This document shows positions 1 through 6,081 of a DNA stretch of 6,081 bases, one piece after another; the first letter of the stretch is position 1; each line of letters opens with the position of its first letter. The DNA lies in the NCBI GenBank assembly GCA_027021285.1, contig JALUUP010000495.1, positions 1 through 6,081 of the forward strand, given 5' to 3'. Source of the stretch: Bacteroidota bacterium (lineage in GTDB: Bacteria > Bacteroidota > Ignavibacteria > SZUA-365 > JAADGX01). The notes under the pieces are model-generated. The model made no database searches, was not told the DNA's origin, and worked only from the letters and a program-made list of their open reading frames with translations. Position numbers and translations under genes: made by a program.

Positions 1-1657
1 TTACTCGCTCACCATCCAACCGACGGCGGGCACGTACCGTCTGGCCACGCGGTTGCGCCCGGACAGGATACAAACCAGCGCCCTGAAAATCACCGCGGTC
101 TTTCACCTCGAAGACAAGGCGCCCCTCGCCAACATCTTCTCCCCCACGCACCCCGTGACGATCACCCGCCCTTCGTCGCGGAAAGCAACGGTGAATCTGA
201 CAACCGCCGGCGACGCTCCGGCCGATTTCATCCTCTCCTGGTCCACAAAGCGCAAGGACGTTGACGCGTCGTTTCTCGCCCAACGCCCCCGCACCGATCA
301 GGCGGGATACTTCTACCTTTCTCTCGACCCCGGCGTACGGACTGCCGGTTCGCTGACCCTCAGCAAGGACGTTATCTTCGTGCTCGATCGCTCGGGAAGC
401 ATGGCGGGACAAAAAATTTCCCAGGCGAAAGATGCTCTCACCTATTGCCTGAACCGGCTCAACAAAAACGATCGATTCGCCCTGCTGTGGTTCAATTCAA
501 CAATCGATTCGTTCGCCCCACGCCTGCAACCGGTCAGCGACGCGACACGACGCAACGCACAGTACGAAATCGGCAACCTCGACGCTTCGGGCAGCACCAA
601 TATCAACGAAGCGTTGTCGGCGGCGCTGCAATACGTGAACGGCGTCTCGGAACGCCCCGTGTACATCGTCTTCTTGACCGACGGTCTACCCACGGTGGGT
701 GTGCAGGACCCCGACGTAATCATCCGGAACGTGGAAAAGAACAATGCTGGCAAGGCCAGGTTGTTCACGTTCGGCGTGGGATACGACGTGGATACTTACC
801 TGCTCGACAAGTTGAGCCAAACCAACGGCGGCCTTTCGGATTACGTGTCTCCAGACGAAAGCATCGAGGCCGTGATATCGCGATTCTTCTCCAGTATCAG
901 CAACCCCGCGCTGACCGACATCAGCATCACGTTTTCAGGTGGCGGCGTCACCGAAACATATCCCGTCGATCTACCCGACCTCTTCTATGGATCAACCGTC
1001 ATCATCTTCGGACGGTACCGTAACGCGGGAACGGCGACAGTGACACTGCGCGGCAAACAGGGGCATTCCTCGAAGAAATACACGTACACGATTACGTTCC
1101 CGGAACGGGAGGAAAAACGAGGCGAAATTCCCGCACTATGGGCGAAGCGCAAGATCGGCTATCTGCTCGACGACATGCGGATCAACGGTGAAAACGAAGA
1201 AGTCAAGAACGAAATCATCGACCTGAGCAAGAAATACGGCATCGTCACCAAGTACACATCCTACCTGGTGACGGAAGACAAAGATCTCGCCGACGTTGCC
1301 CTGGAGGAATCCCTGGCCAAGCGACGCTATGACGCCGCCCTCGGGTATTCAGCAATTGGCGACGCCCAGGCCAAAAAGATGGTTTCAGCCAGCAAATCCA
1401 TGCAGTCATTGAAACAGGAAGCGCGTGTCGTGTACCATCGGCGCGTGCGAACAATCGAAGGAAAGGTTTTCGTGGAAAAAGATTCGACCTGGATCGAGGA
1501 AGGATATGACCGATCGCAAGGCCCCGGCAAGGTCATTCAATTCGGCAGTCGCGCATATTTCCGCCTCGCTTCATCCTCACCACGGATCAGGCGAATTCTT
1601 GCCCTCGGCCCGAAGGTTATCTTCAATACCGGCGGCGTCTGGCAGAGCATTCAGTAA
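1..1657 (+). CDS. VIT/VWA-domain protein, 5'-truncated by the window edge
   Basis: The reading frame is open from base 2 to the TAA at 1655-1657, giving 551 visible residues. The TTG at 53 is probably not the start, because the codons before it read as the end of a VIT-like beta domain (YSLTIQPTAGTYRLATRLRP). A VWA domain follows at about visible residues 122-300, with an intact metal-ion-dependent adhesion site: DRSGS at 129-133 (bases 386-400), Thr199 in SGSTN, and Asp227 in FLTDG. After it come a beta-rich region and a C-terminal segment typical of bacterial relatives of inter-alpha-trypsin inhibitor heavy chains (FGSRAYFRL, ILALGPKVIF). Such proteins are usually exported or surface-exposed and bind ligands through a divalent metal. 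Export cannot be tested here because the N-terminus is missing. The family call is firm; the biological role is unknown. A terminator follows directly, so it is probably the last gene of its transcript and not part of the exporter operon. Confidence 0.9.
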   Translation, partial: YSLTIQPTAGTYRLATRLRPDRIQTSALKITAVFHLEDKAPLANIFSPTHPVTITRPSSRKATVNLTTAGDAPADFILSWSTKRKDVDASFLAQRPRTDQAGYFYLSLDPGVRTAGSLTLSKDVIFVLDRSGSMAGQKISQAKDALTYCLNRLNKNDRFALLWFNSTIDSFAPRLQPVSDATRRNAQYEIGNLDASGSTNINEALSAALQYVNGVSERPVYIVFLTDGLPTVGVQDPDVIIRNVEKNNAGKARLFTFGVGYDVDTYLLDKLSQTNGGLSDYVSPDESIEAVISRFFSSISNPALTDISITFSGGGVTETYPVDLPDLFYGSTVIIFGRYRNAGTATVTLRGKQGHSSKKYTYTITFPEREEKRGEIPALWAKRKIGYLLDDMRINGENEEVKNEIIDLSKKYGIVTKYTSYLVTEDKDLADVALEESLAKRRYDAALGYSAIGDAQAKKMVSASKSMQSLKQEARVVYHRRVRTIEGKVFVEKDSTWIEEGYDRSQGPGKVIQFGSRAYFRLASSSPRIRRILALGPKVIFNTGGVWQSIQ

Positions 1658-1671
1658 CGTGAAGCGTCGTC

Positions 1672-1702
1672 AAGCGGCTGTGGTTTTCTGCAGCCGCTTT
1701 TT
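1672..1702 (+). terminator. Rho-independent terminator after the VWA gene
   Basis: A perfect 9-bp stem, AAGCGGCTG (1672-1680) with CAGCCGCTT (1691-1699), encloses a 10-base loop. Its 3' side runs into five T (1698-1702). It starts 15 bases after the stop codon of the VWA gene. This is a textbook intrinsic terminator. It implies that the adaptor-permease pair downstream has its own promoter between about 1703 and 1852. Confidence 0.88.
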
Positions 1703-1728
1703 CACCTCTTGCCACAATTACCTAAATT
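1701..1728 (+). promoter_or_regulatory. weak sigma-70-like promoter candidate for the adaptor-permease operon
   Basis: TTCACC (1701-1706) matches the -35 consensus at four of six positions. After a 16-base spacer, TAAATT (1723-1728) matches the -10 consensus at four of six. The preceding terminator requires a promoter hereabouts, but these boxes are poor and the organism's consensus is unknown. An alternative, TTGCCA (1709-1714) with TCTAAG (1734-1739), has a 19-base spacer. Treat this as a candidate only. Confidence 0.22.
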
Positions 1729-1730
1729 GT
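1714..1730. repeat. short palindrome, possible operator
   Basis: ACAATT (1714-1719) and AATTGT (1725-1730) form a perfect 6-bp inverted repeat around five bases. The AT-rich dyad stands out in a GC-rich region. It covers the candidate -10 box, where a dimeric repressor site could lie. A site this short could also occur by chance. No regulator gene is present in the window. Confidence 0.3.
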
Positions 1731-1744
1731 ACGTCTAAGACATC

Positions 1745-1814
1745 GATTGGAAATCACGGGGGCGGATTCGACGCCCTCGCGAGACTTGTTTTCCAATCAG
1801 GAGAGGCGAATCCG
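1745..1814 (+). promoter_or_regulatory. structured 5' leader candidate (nested hairpin plus pseudoknot)
   Basis: Three inverted repeats interlock here. The outer arms GATTGGAAA (1745-1753) and TTTCCAATC (1790-1798) are a perfect 9-bp match. Inside, CGGGGGCG (1757-1764) pairs with CGCCCTCG (1772-1779) with one G-U pair, leaving a 7-base loop. That loop and its closing bases, CGGATTCG (1763-1770), are an exact 8-base complement of CGAATCCG (1807-1814) downstream of the outer stem. The RNA could therefore form a loop-to-tail pseudoknot, or switch between two folds. A purine run, AGGAGAGG (1799-1806), sits between the outer stem and the tail strand. I do not recognise a known riboswitch family. 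The pairings are seen directly; a regulatory role for the downstream adaptor gene is inference. Confidence 0.4.
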
Positions 1815-1852
1815 AAAAAGGACGAATGCTTTCTTAACCGTTTCTGTTTGAC

Positions 1853-3148
1853 ATGACGCAATCCTCAATGAAAAATCCTGCAGTGCGCAACATCGTCATC
1901 GCCGCGGCGGTGGTGATCATCGTTATTCTTTTCTTCATCCCGGGCAGCGAATCCGATCTCCCCACCGTCAAAGTGACGCGGGGAGAATTCAACGTTCTTG
2001 TCATCGAGAGCGGTACGGTCCGCTCCAAGAACTCGTTTTCGGTGACGGCTCCCCGCACCCGCTCGATGGGCACGCTCCAGATCGTGTACCTCGCCCCCGA
2101 GGGTACGACGGCGAAAAAAGGCGACGTGCTGGTGCGCTTCGATCCCAGCGCCGCGCTCAAGCAGATCGCGGAAAAGGAAAACGAGCTGAAAGCGGCGCTG
2201 TCCGACCTGGACAAGCTCAAGGCGCAGCAAGCCGCCGACCGCGCGTCGGCGGAAGCGGACTTCGAAAACGCCAAGCTTTCTTTCGAACTCGCTAAGATCA
2301 GCAGGGAGCGCATGCAATTCGAATCCGAGGCACGCAAGCGGGAAGCCGAGCTGGAATTCAAGAAGGCGGAGCTTTCGTTCAAGCAAGCCCAGTTGAATCT
2401 CAAAAACCGCGATATCGTCCGGAAATCCGAACTCGGGAACCTCCGGCTCCGCATCAACCAGATAAAGCAAGATATCAGCGACGCCCAGAAGGACATGGAG
2501 CGGCTGACGATCAAGGCTCCCATCTCGGGTTTGATCGTGTACGAATCGAACTGGAGCACGGGTCGAAAAATCGCCGTCGGCGACCAGCCCTGGCCGGGAA
2601 TGCCCATCATCAGCCTGCCCGATCTTTCCGAGGCCCAGGTCGTGGTCAGTATCAACGAGATGGATATCAGCAAAATAAAAAAGGGCCAGAAAGTGCTCAT
2701 CACACCGGATGCCTTCCCCGACCGCAAGTACACGGGCGTCATCTCCTCCGTTTCCCAGATCGGACGGGAAAAAGGATTCGGCTCGAACATCAAGGTCTTT
2801 GAGTGCGTTATCGACGTGGATAAAACCGACGAAATACTGAAACCCGGCATAACCACGACCAACAAGATCATCGTCCGTACGCTGAGCGATGTCTTGAGCC
2901 TGCCCATCGACGCGGTGTTCGAAAAAGAAGGCCGAACGTTTGTGTACAAACGGGAAGGCGGATCGTTCGTACCCGTGGAAATCACGACGGGAATGCAAAA
3001 CGAAAATTTCGTCGTCGTTGAAAAAGGACTCGAGGAAGGAGACATCGTGAGCCTGGTTGATCCGGAACAGGACACGGAACTGCCAGCCGTATCCAGTGAA
3101 CAGAAGACCGCTCCCGCACCGACGTCCATGCCGGGGAATTCCAGATGA
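1853..3148 (+). CDS. HlyD/MacA-type periplasmic adaptor subunit
   Basis: A 431-residue membrane-fusion (adaptor) protein that would link an inner-membrane ABC permease to an outer-membrane channel or periplasmic target. It has a short cytoplasmic N-terminus and a single membrane anchor at about residues 11-30 (VRNIVIAAAVVIIVILFF). The first lipoyl half follows at about 74-97 (EGTTAKKGDVLVRFD), then a long charged alpha-helical hairpin at about 100-218, rich in Glu, Lys, Ala and Leu as in coiled coils. The second lipoyl half is at 219-230 (TIKAPISGLIVY). A beta-barrel domain follows at about 260-342, then a membrane-proximal domain at about 343-403 and a Pro/Ser/Thr-rich tail. The start is uncertain: ATG 1853 and the in-frame ATG 1868 both lack a Shine-Dalgarno sequence, and TAA at 1835-1837 closes the frame upstream. 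The stop overlaps the permease start by four bases, indicating an operon. The family is certain; the transported substrate is unknown. Confidence 0.92.
   Translation: MTQSSMKNPAVRNIVIAAAVVIIVILFFIPGSESDLPTVKVTRGEFNVLVIESGTVRSKNSFSVTAPRTRSMGTLQIVYLAPEGTTAKKGDVLVRFDPSAALKQIAEKENELKAALSDLDKLKAQQAADRASAEADFENAKLSFELAKISRERMQFESEARKREAELEFKKAELSFKQAQLNLKNRDIVRKSELGNLRLRINQIKQDISDAQKDMERLTIKAPISGLIVYESNWSTGRKIAVGDQPWPGMPIISLPDLSEAQVVVSINEMDISKIKKGQKVLITPDAFPDRKYTGVISSVSQIGREKGFGSNIKVFECVIDVDKTDEILKPGITTTNKIIVRTLSDVLSLPIDAVFEKEGRTFVYKREGGSFVPVEITTGMQNENFVVVEKGLEEGDIVSLVDPEQDTELPAVSSEQKTAPAPTSMPGNSR
3133..3137 (+). promoter_or_regulatory. ribosome binding site of the permease gene
   Basis: GGGGA lies inside the end of the adaptor gene, seven bases before the ATG at 3145. 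It supports this start, alongside the ATGA overlap with the adaptor stop codon. Confidence 0.55.
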
Positions 3149-4476
3149 GCAGGAAAGTTTTCACTTACTCCTGGCTGGAACTCCGCGAGATTCTTTCCAT
3201 CGCGTGGCAAAGCCTCCTCACGCATAAAACGCGGTCGGGCTTGACGATGCTGGGAATTATCTTCGGCGTGGCCGCCGTGATCTCCATGCTCTCCATCGGT
3301 GAAGGGGCGCGCCAGGAAACGCTGGAACAGATCGAGGTCATGGGTATGCGCAACGTCATCATCCGGTCCAAGGAAGCCGGCAAGGAAGACCAGGACAAGT
3401 CCTCGATACGACCGCTCGGCATTTCCATGAAAGATGCAAACGCACTGCGCCAGGTGTGTCCTTTTATCAGCGCCGTTTCCGTGTCGTGGGAGTCGTCGAT
3501 GGAAGCGCGCACGTACAAGGGGCACAGCCAGGTGATGGTCGTCGGCTGCCAGACGGAATACGCCAACTTGTTCAATGTCAAAACGGTGGTCGGGAAGTTC
3601 TTCTCACCGTTGCACGAGACACGGGGAGCCAATGTCTGCGTCCTGGGATCGGAAGCCAAGCAGAAGTTGTTCGGCTTCACGAACCCGGTCGGAAAGCTGG
3701 TAAAACTCGGGGACCAGTGGTTTACCGTGCTGGGCGTGGCAGCCCCCAAGAAAATCGCTTCCACCGTTTCGGGAATAACGCTCCGGAACTACAACCTCGA
3801 TATCTACGTGCCCCTGAAGACCGCCATGGTAAAATTCCCCCGCGAACAGAAAGCCACCGCACGCGTATTCGGACGGCGCGGCTTCTTTCGCAGCAGGAGA
3901 TCGCAAACCGCCTTCGTGGATCGCAACACCATCGACCAGATTACCGTGCAAATCAGCGCCGACCAGGACATCGTGCAGGCTGCCGGAGCTATTCAGAAGA
4001 TCCTTGCACGACGCCACAACCAGCAAAAAGACGTGGAGATCATCATCCCGGAGGCTCTTATCGAACAAAGCCAGAAGACGCAGCAGATTTTCAATATCGT
4101 CATGGGAGCGATTGCCGGCATCTCCCTGCTCGTGGGCGGCATCGGCATCATGAACATCATGCTCGCCAGCGTGCTCGAACGGACGCGTGAAATCGGTATC
4201 CGGCGGGCCGTCGGCGCGACACGACGACTTGTCGTCATCCAGTTCCTCTCGGAGGCCACCGTTCTGAGCATCGCGGGCGGATTCATCGGGATATTCCTCG
4301 GGTGGGGCCTGACCAACATCATCACCGTGTACGCGGGTTGGCGCACCATTGTCAGCGCCTGGTCGATCATTCTGGCGTTCGGTGTTTCCGCCGCCACGGG
4401 GATTCTGTTCGGCTACTACCCGGCGCGTGAAGCCGCGAACAAGGACCCGATCGAAGCGCTCCGTTACGACGCCTGA
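3145..4476 (+). CDS. MacB/FtsX-family ABC transporter permease without ATPase domain
   Basis: A 443-residue inner-membrane permease of the MacB/LolC/FtsX fold. TM1 lies at about 32-54 (LTMLGIIFGVAAVISML), followed by the family signature IGEGAR. A large periplasmic domain occupies about 55-315. Three more helices lie at about 316-341, 369-394 and 402-424. The cytoplasmic segment between TM2 and TM3 carries the coupling motif ASVLERTREIGIRRAVGA (341-358). The C-terminus, GYYPAREAANKDPIEALRYD, is characteristic of the family. There is no Walker A or ABC signature, so unlike full-length MacB the ATPase must be a separate protein, and none is encoded beside it. It is coupled to the adaptor by the ATGA overlap. 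An arginine-rich stretch at about 231-260 in the periplasmic domain is odd. Likely functions include macrolide, peptide or lipoprotein export, or envelope mechanotransmission; the sequence does not choose between them. Confidence 0.93.
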   Translation: MSRKVFTYSWLELREILSIAWQSLLTHKTRSGLTMLGIIFGVAAVISMLSIGEGARQETLEQIEVMGMRNVIIRSKEAGKEDQDKSSIRPLGISMKDANALRQVCPFISAVSVSWESSMEARTYKGHSQVMVVGCQTEYANLFNVKTVVGKFFSPLHETRGANVCVLGSEAKQKLFGFTNPVGKLVKLGDQWFTVLGVAAPKKIASTVSGITLRNYNLDIYVPLKTAMVKFPREQKATARVFGRRGFFRSRRSQTAFVDRNTIDQITVQISADQDIVQAAGAIQKILARRHNQQKDVEIIIPEALIEQSQKTQQIFNIVMGAIAGISLLVGGIGIMNIMLASVLERTREIGIRRAVGATRRLVVIQFLSEATVLSIAGGFIGIFLGWGLTNIITVYAGWRTIVSAWSIILAFGVSAATGILFGYYPAREAANKDPIEALRYDA

Positions 4477-4503
4477 CGCTTTCTTTCAAGCGAGTATATG
4501 CCC

Positions 4504-4539
4504 GCGGGGGACACGGCGCGGCCCCCCCCCGCTCGTTTT
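4504..4539 (+). terminator. candidate terminator of the adaptor-permease operon, in the convergent gap
   Basis: GCGGGGG (4504-4510) pairs with CCCCCGC (4526-4532) in a 7-bp stem with a 15-base loop. A TCG and four T (4536-4539) follow. It lies 27 bases after the permease stop and just before the 3' end of the opposing gene. The T tract is short and offset, and the C9 run (4522-4530) lets the stem slip, so the call is moderate. Read on the - strand, the same hairpin has no T tract, so no terminator for the opposing genes is evident. A weaker 5-bp hairpin, CGCTT/AAGCG, sits at 4477-4492. Confidence 0.4.
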
Positions 4540-4543
4540 GCGA

Positions 4544-5398
4544 TTACACGAACCCGTTCAGAATTTTCTCGACACTCATTTCCCGCTTCCGGCCGTTCCT
4601 GCCCGTCGCTTTTTCGATTTCCATGTCCAGGCGCTCCCCCAACGTGGGTTTTCGAACGTGGTAGAAAATGCCCGTGTACAGCGGTTCTTTGCAATACGCC
4701 ATTTCCATCGCTTTCAGCTTGTCGTCCGGCGAGTAATCTTCCGGCAGCGGATGCAGGATCGATCGCAGTTCCTTGGGGTCCATGACCGGGAACGTGCGGC
4801 AGGGCGACAGGATGTACACGATGGACATGCCCTTGTGCGAAATCGCTTTTATCAGGATGTCGGTCAGTTCCTTGACGTTCGTCCCGTTCGCCCGCGCGAT
4901 GAACGAAACATCGTACGCGAGAAAAATCGGGATGGCCTCCAGCGAATCCTCGTAGGATCCATAGGGCGAGGTTTTGGTTCTCTCCCCCACCGGTGTGGTC
5001 GGCGACGCTTGTCCCTTGGTCAATCCGTACACGGAATTGTCCATGAGCAGGTAGGTCATGTCGATATTCTTGCGCGCGGCATGAGCGATGTGTCCGCCGC
5101 CGATACCGAGCCCGTCGCCGTCGCCGCCCACGGCAAACACGGTCAGGTCAGGATTGGCCGCTTTGACGCCGAGGGCCGTGGGCACCGCCCGCCCGTGCGT
5201 TCCATGAAGCGAGTAAGTATTGAGATAGTGCGAGAATCTCCCCGAACACCCGATCCCCGAAACGGAAACGATGTTTTCCGGTGTAATATTCAACGAGACC
5301 AGAGCACGTTCCAGGGCGGTGAGAACGCCGTAATCGCCGCAACCCGGACACCAGACCGGGGATATGATGCTCTTATAATCTTGCAATGTGTGTTTCAT
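4544..5398 (-). CDS. korB: 2-oxoacid:ferredoxin oxidoreductase, beta subunit (probably 2-oxoglutarate)
   Basis: A complete cytoplasmic subunit of 284 residues, the usual size for this family. It binds thiamine diphosphate and a [4Fe-4S] cluster. With the alpha subunit it catalyses 2-oxoacid + CoA + oxidised ferredoxin to acyl-CoA + CO2 + reduced ferredoxin, or the reverse carboxylation. The cluster cysteines appear as Cys17 and Cys20 (VWCPGCGDYG), Cys51 (GIGCSGR) and Cys200 (LSPCRTF). The thiamine diphosphate/Mg motif is GGDGDGLGIGGGH (91-103), ending with DNSVYGLTKGQ and Asn121. The ATG at 5398 is chosen because GAGGG precedes it by six bases and homologous proteins start just before this point; ATG 5428 is a less likely alternative. 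The gene overlaps the 3' end of the alpha gene by 26 bases, so the two are one operon. The oxoacid could also be another 2-keto acid; 2-oxoglutarate is inferred from overall resemblance to KorB. Confidence 0.93.
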   Translation of the reverse strand: MKHTLQDYKSIISPVWCPGCGDYGVLTALERALVSLNITPENIVSVSGIGCSGRFSHYLNTYSLHGTHGRAVPTALGVKAANPDLTVFAVGGDGDGLGIGGGHIAHAARKNIDMTYLLMDNSVYGLTKGQASPTTPVGERTKTSPYGSYEDSLEAIPIFLAYDVSFIARANGTNVKELTDILIKAISHKGMSIVYILSPCRTFPVMDPKELRSILHPLPEDYSPDDKLKAMEMAYCKEPLYTGIFYHVRKPTLGERLDMEIEKATGRNGRKREMSVEKILNGFV

Positions 5399-6081
5399 CG
5401 ATAACCCTCGCGACTTTTTCAATTCCATTGTAGATTTCTTCCGGTGTAAACGGAATACCCTCGCACTTGTGCATTTCGATGGGACGCACGCCGAACTTCG
5501 CCTTGATGAAGTGGGCAAACTGGCCGGTGTAGTTTTCCTCGACGACAATCAACTGCTTCAACCCGGCCAGGAAGTGGCGAATCTGGCGCTCGGGAAGCGG
5601 CGAGATGACACGTGGGTGAAGGTGCCTGATCTTGATGCCACGCGACCGGGCCAGGTCGCGCGCCTCGTGAATCGCCCCTTCGGTCGATCCCCAGCCGATG
5701 ACCCCGATCTTCGCATCGTGCGACCCGTGATATTCCGGCGGATTTTTCTCCAGCGCTTTTGACAACACTTCGAGCTTCTTGAACCTCTTTTCCGTCATCT
5801 TGAGATGATTCTCCGGCGTGTAATCGGCCTTCCCTTCCTCGGTATGCTCGAGGCCGGTTGCCAGGTATTGCCCGCCTTTCGTACCCGGAAGAGTCATGGG
5901 CGAGATGCCGTCCGCGGTAATTTCGAAACGTTTGTATTGATCCAGCTCACCATCGGCAATAATCCGGTAAGCGATTTCCACTTCGTCAGGACTGGGAATG
6001 CTGATTTTCTCCGTTGGAATCGACTCATCAACGAATTTGATCTTGCTGAAGTCGGGAATGCGCACTGTTTCCTTGCGAAAG
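5373..6081 (-). CDS. korA: 2-oxoacid:ferredoxin oxidoreductase, alpha subunit, C-terminal part (gene runs off the window)
   Basis: The frame is open from the right edge to TAA at 5375-5373, giving 235 residues. KorA-type subunits with a fused gamma domain are usually nearly 600 residues, so more than half of the gene lies outside. The GTG at 6065 is unlikely to be the start, since the frame continues past it in sequence typical of the protein. Visible family blocks are DGISPMTLPGTKGGQYLATG followed by EHTEEG (about 53-84 of the fragment), then ENHLKMTEKRFKKL, and the start of the transketolase C-terminal-like domain, IGVIGWGSTEGAI (about 125-137). VVEENYTGQFAHF (about 179-191) and a final FTPEEIYNGIEKV complete the domain. 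This subunit, with the pyrimidine-binding half of the active site outside the window, pairs with the beta subunit encoded immediately downstream. The gamma domain, ferredoxin and any ferredoxin-like subunit are not visible. The family is firm; substrate preference is inferred. Confidence 0.92.
   Translation of the reverse strand, partial: FRKETVRIPDFSKIKFVDESIPTEKISIPSPDEVEIAYRIIADGELDQYKRFEITADGISPMTLPGTKGGQYLATGLEHTEEGKADYTPENHLKMTEKRFKKLEVLSKALEKNPPEYHGSHDAKIGVIGWGSTEGAIHEARDLARSRGIKIRHLHPRVISPLPERQIRHFLAGLKQLIVVEENYTGQFAHFIKAKFGVRPIEMHKCEGIPFTPEEIYNGIEKVARVIDETHIARL
5405..5409 (-). promoter_or_regulatory. korB: ribosome binding site of the beta-subunit gene
   Basis: Read on the - strand, GAGGG lies six bases before the ATG at 5398, inside the alpha-subunit coding sequence. 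It decides the start against the in-frame ATG at 5428, which has only a weaker GGAAG further upstream. Confidence 0.6.

Noticed and set aside
53..55. TTG as start codon of the VWA protein
   Set aside because: The frame remains open to base 2 and the preceding codons read like VIT-domain sequence, so the real start is upstream of the window.
1745..1798. Outer 9-bp inverted repeat as the ends of a miniature transposable element
   Set aside because: The spacing is only 36 bases, there is no flanking target duplication, and the interior contains a hairpin whose loop pairs outside the element. A structured RNA fits better.
1425..1856. 143-codon + frame running from the VWA gene through the intergenic gap
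   Set aside because: It overlaps the VWA gene in another frame and reads through the terminator hairpin and leader repeats. No family features are visible.
1834..3525. 563-codon open frame on the - strand opposite the adaptor gene and permease start
   Set aside because: It is antisense to two well-supported genes, its translation is Ser/Arg-rich with no recognisable domain, and such long open frames are expected opposite GC-rich coding sequence. No ribosome binding site or promoter supports it.
4349..5404. 351-codon + strand frame opposite the beta-subunit gene
   Set aside because: It is antisense to a gene with clear catalytic motifs. The translation is low-complexity and rich in Arg and Pro, without homology I can recognise.
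5399..5548. N-terminal extension of the beta subunit to 5548
   Set aside because: The extra 50 residues are the alpha-subunit sequence read in another frame, and the shorter start at 5398 has a good Shine-Dalgarno site and fits the family.

Overview
The window holds parts of two transcription units that converge near position 4500. It looks like a Gram-negative bacterium of moderately high GC with an anaerobic or partly anaerobic metabolism. The evidence is a periplasmic adaptor plus MacB/FtsX-type permease, which implies a two-membrane envelope, and a ferredoxin-dependent 2-oxoacid oxidoreductase. The taxon cannot be fixed from this sequence alone. No mobile element, CRISPR array, tRNA or rRNA is visible.

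Left part, + strand. Positions 1-1657 are the 3' portion of a VIT/von Willebrand factor A (VWA) domain protein whose start lies outside the window. A clear intrinsic terminator follows at 1672-1702. The rest of the 195-base gap holds a small palindrome, a weak promoter candidate, and a set of inverted repeats at 1745-1814 that could fold into a pseudoknotted leader. Next come an HlyD/MacA-type adaptor (1853-3148) and a MacB/FtsX-family permease (3145-4476), overlapping by four bases (ATGA) and so probably translationally coupled. Together they look like the adaptor and membrane part of a tripartite ABC exporter or envelope-acting complex. The partner ATPase is not in the window.

Right part, - strand. 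A 2-oxoacid:ferredoxin oxidoreductase is encoded right to left: the C-terminal part of the alpha subunit (5373-6081, running off the right edge) and the complete beta subunit (4544-5398), overlapping by 26 bases. The beta subunit keeps its thiamine diphosphate motif and four cysteines suited to a [4Fe-4S] cluster. The pair would interconvert a 2-oxoacid (probably 2-oxoglutarate) plus CoA with the acyl-CoA, CO2 and reduced ferredoxin.

The convergent gap (4477-4543) contains a GC-rich hairpin with a run of nine C and a short T tract, which may end the + strand operon. Most of the content is ordinary. The two points most worth a second look are the structured leader before the adaptor gene and the missing ATPase.
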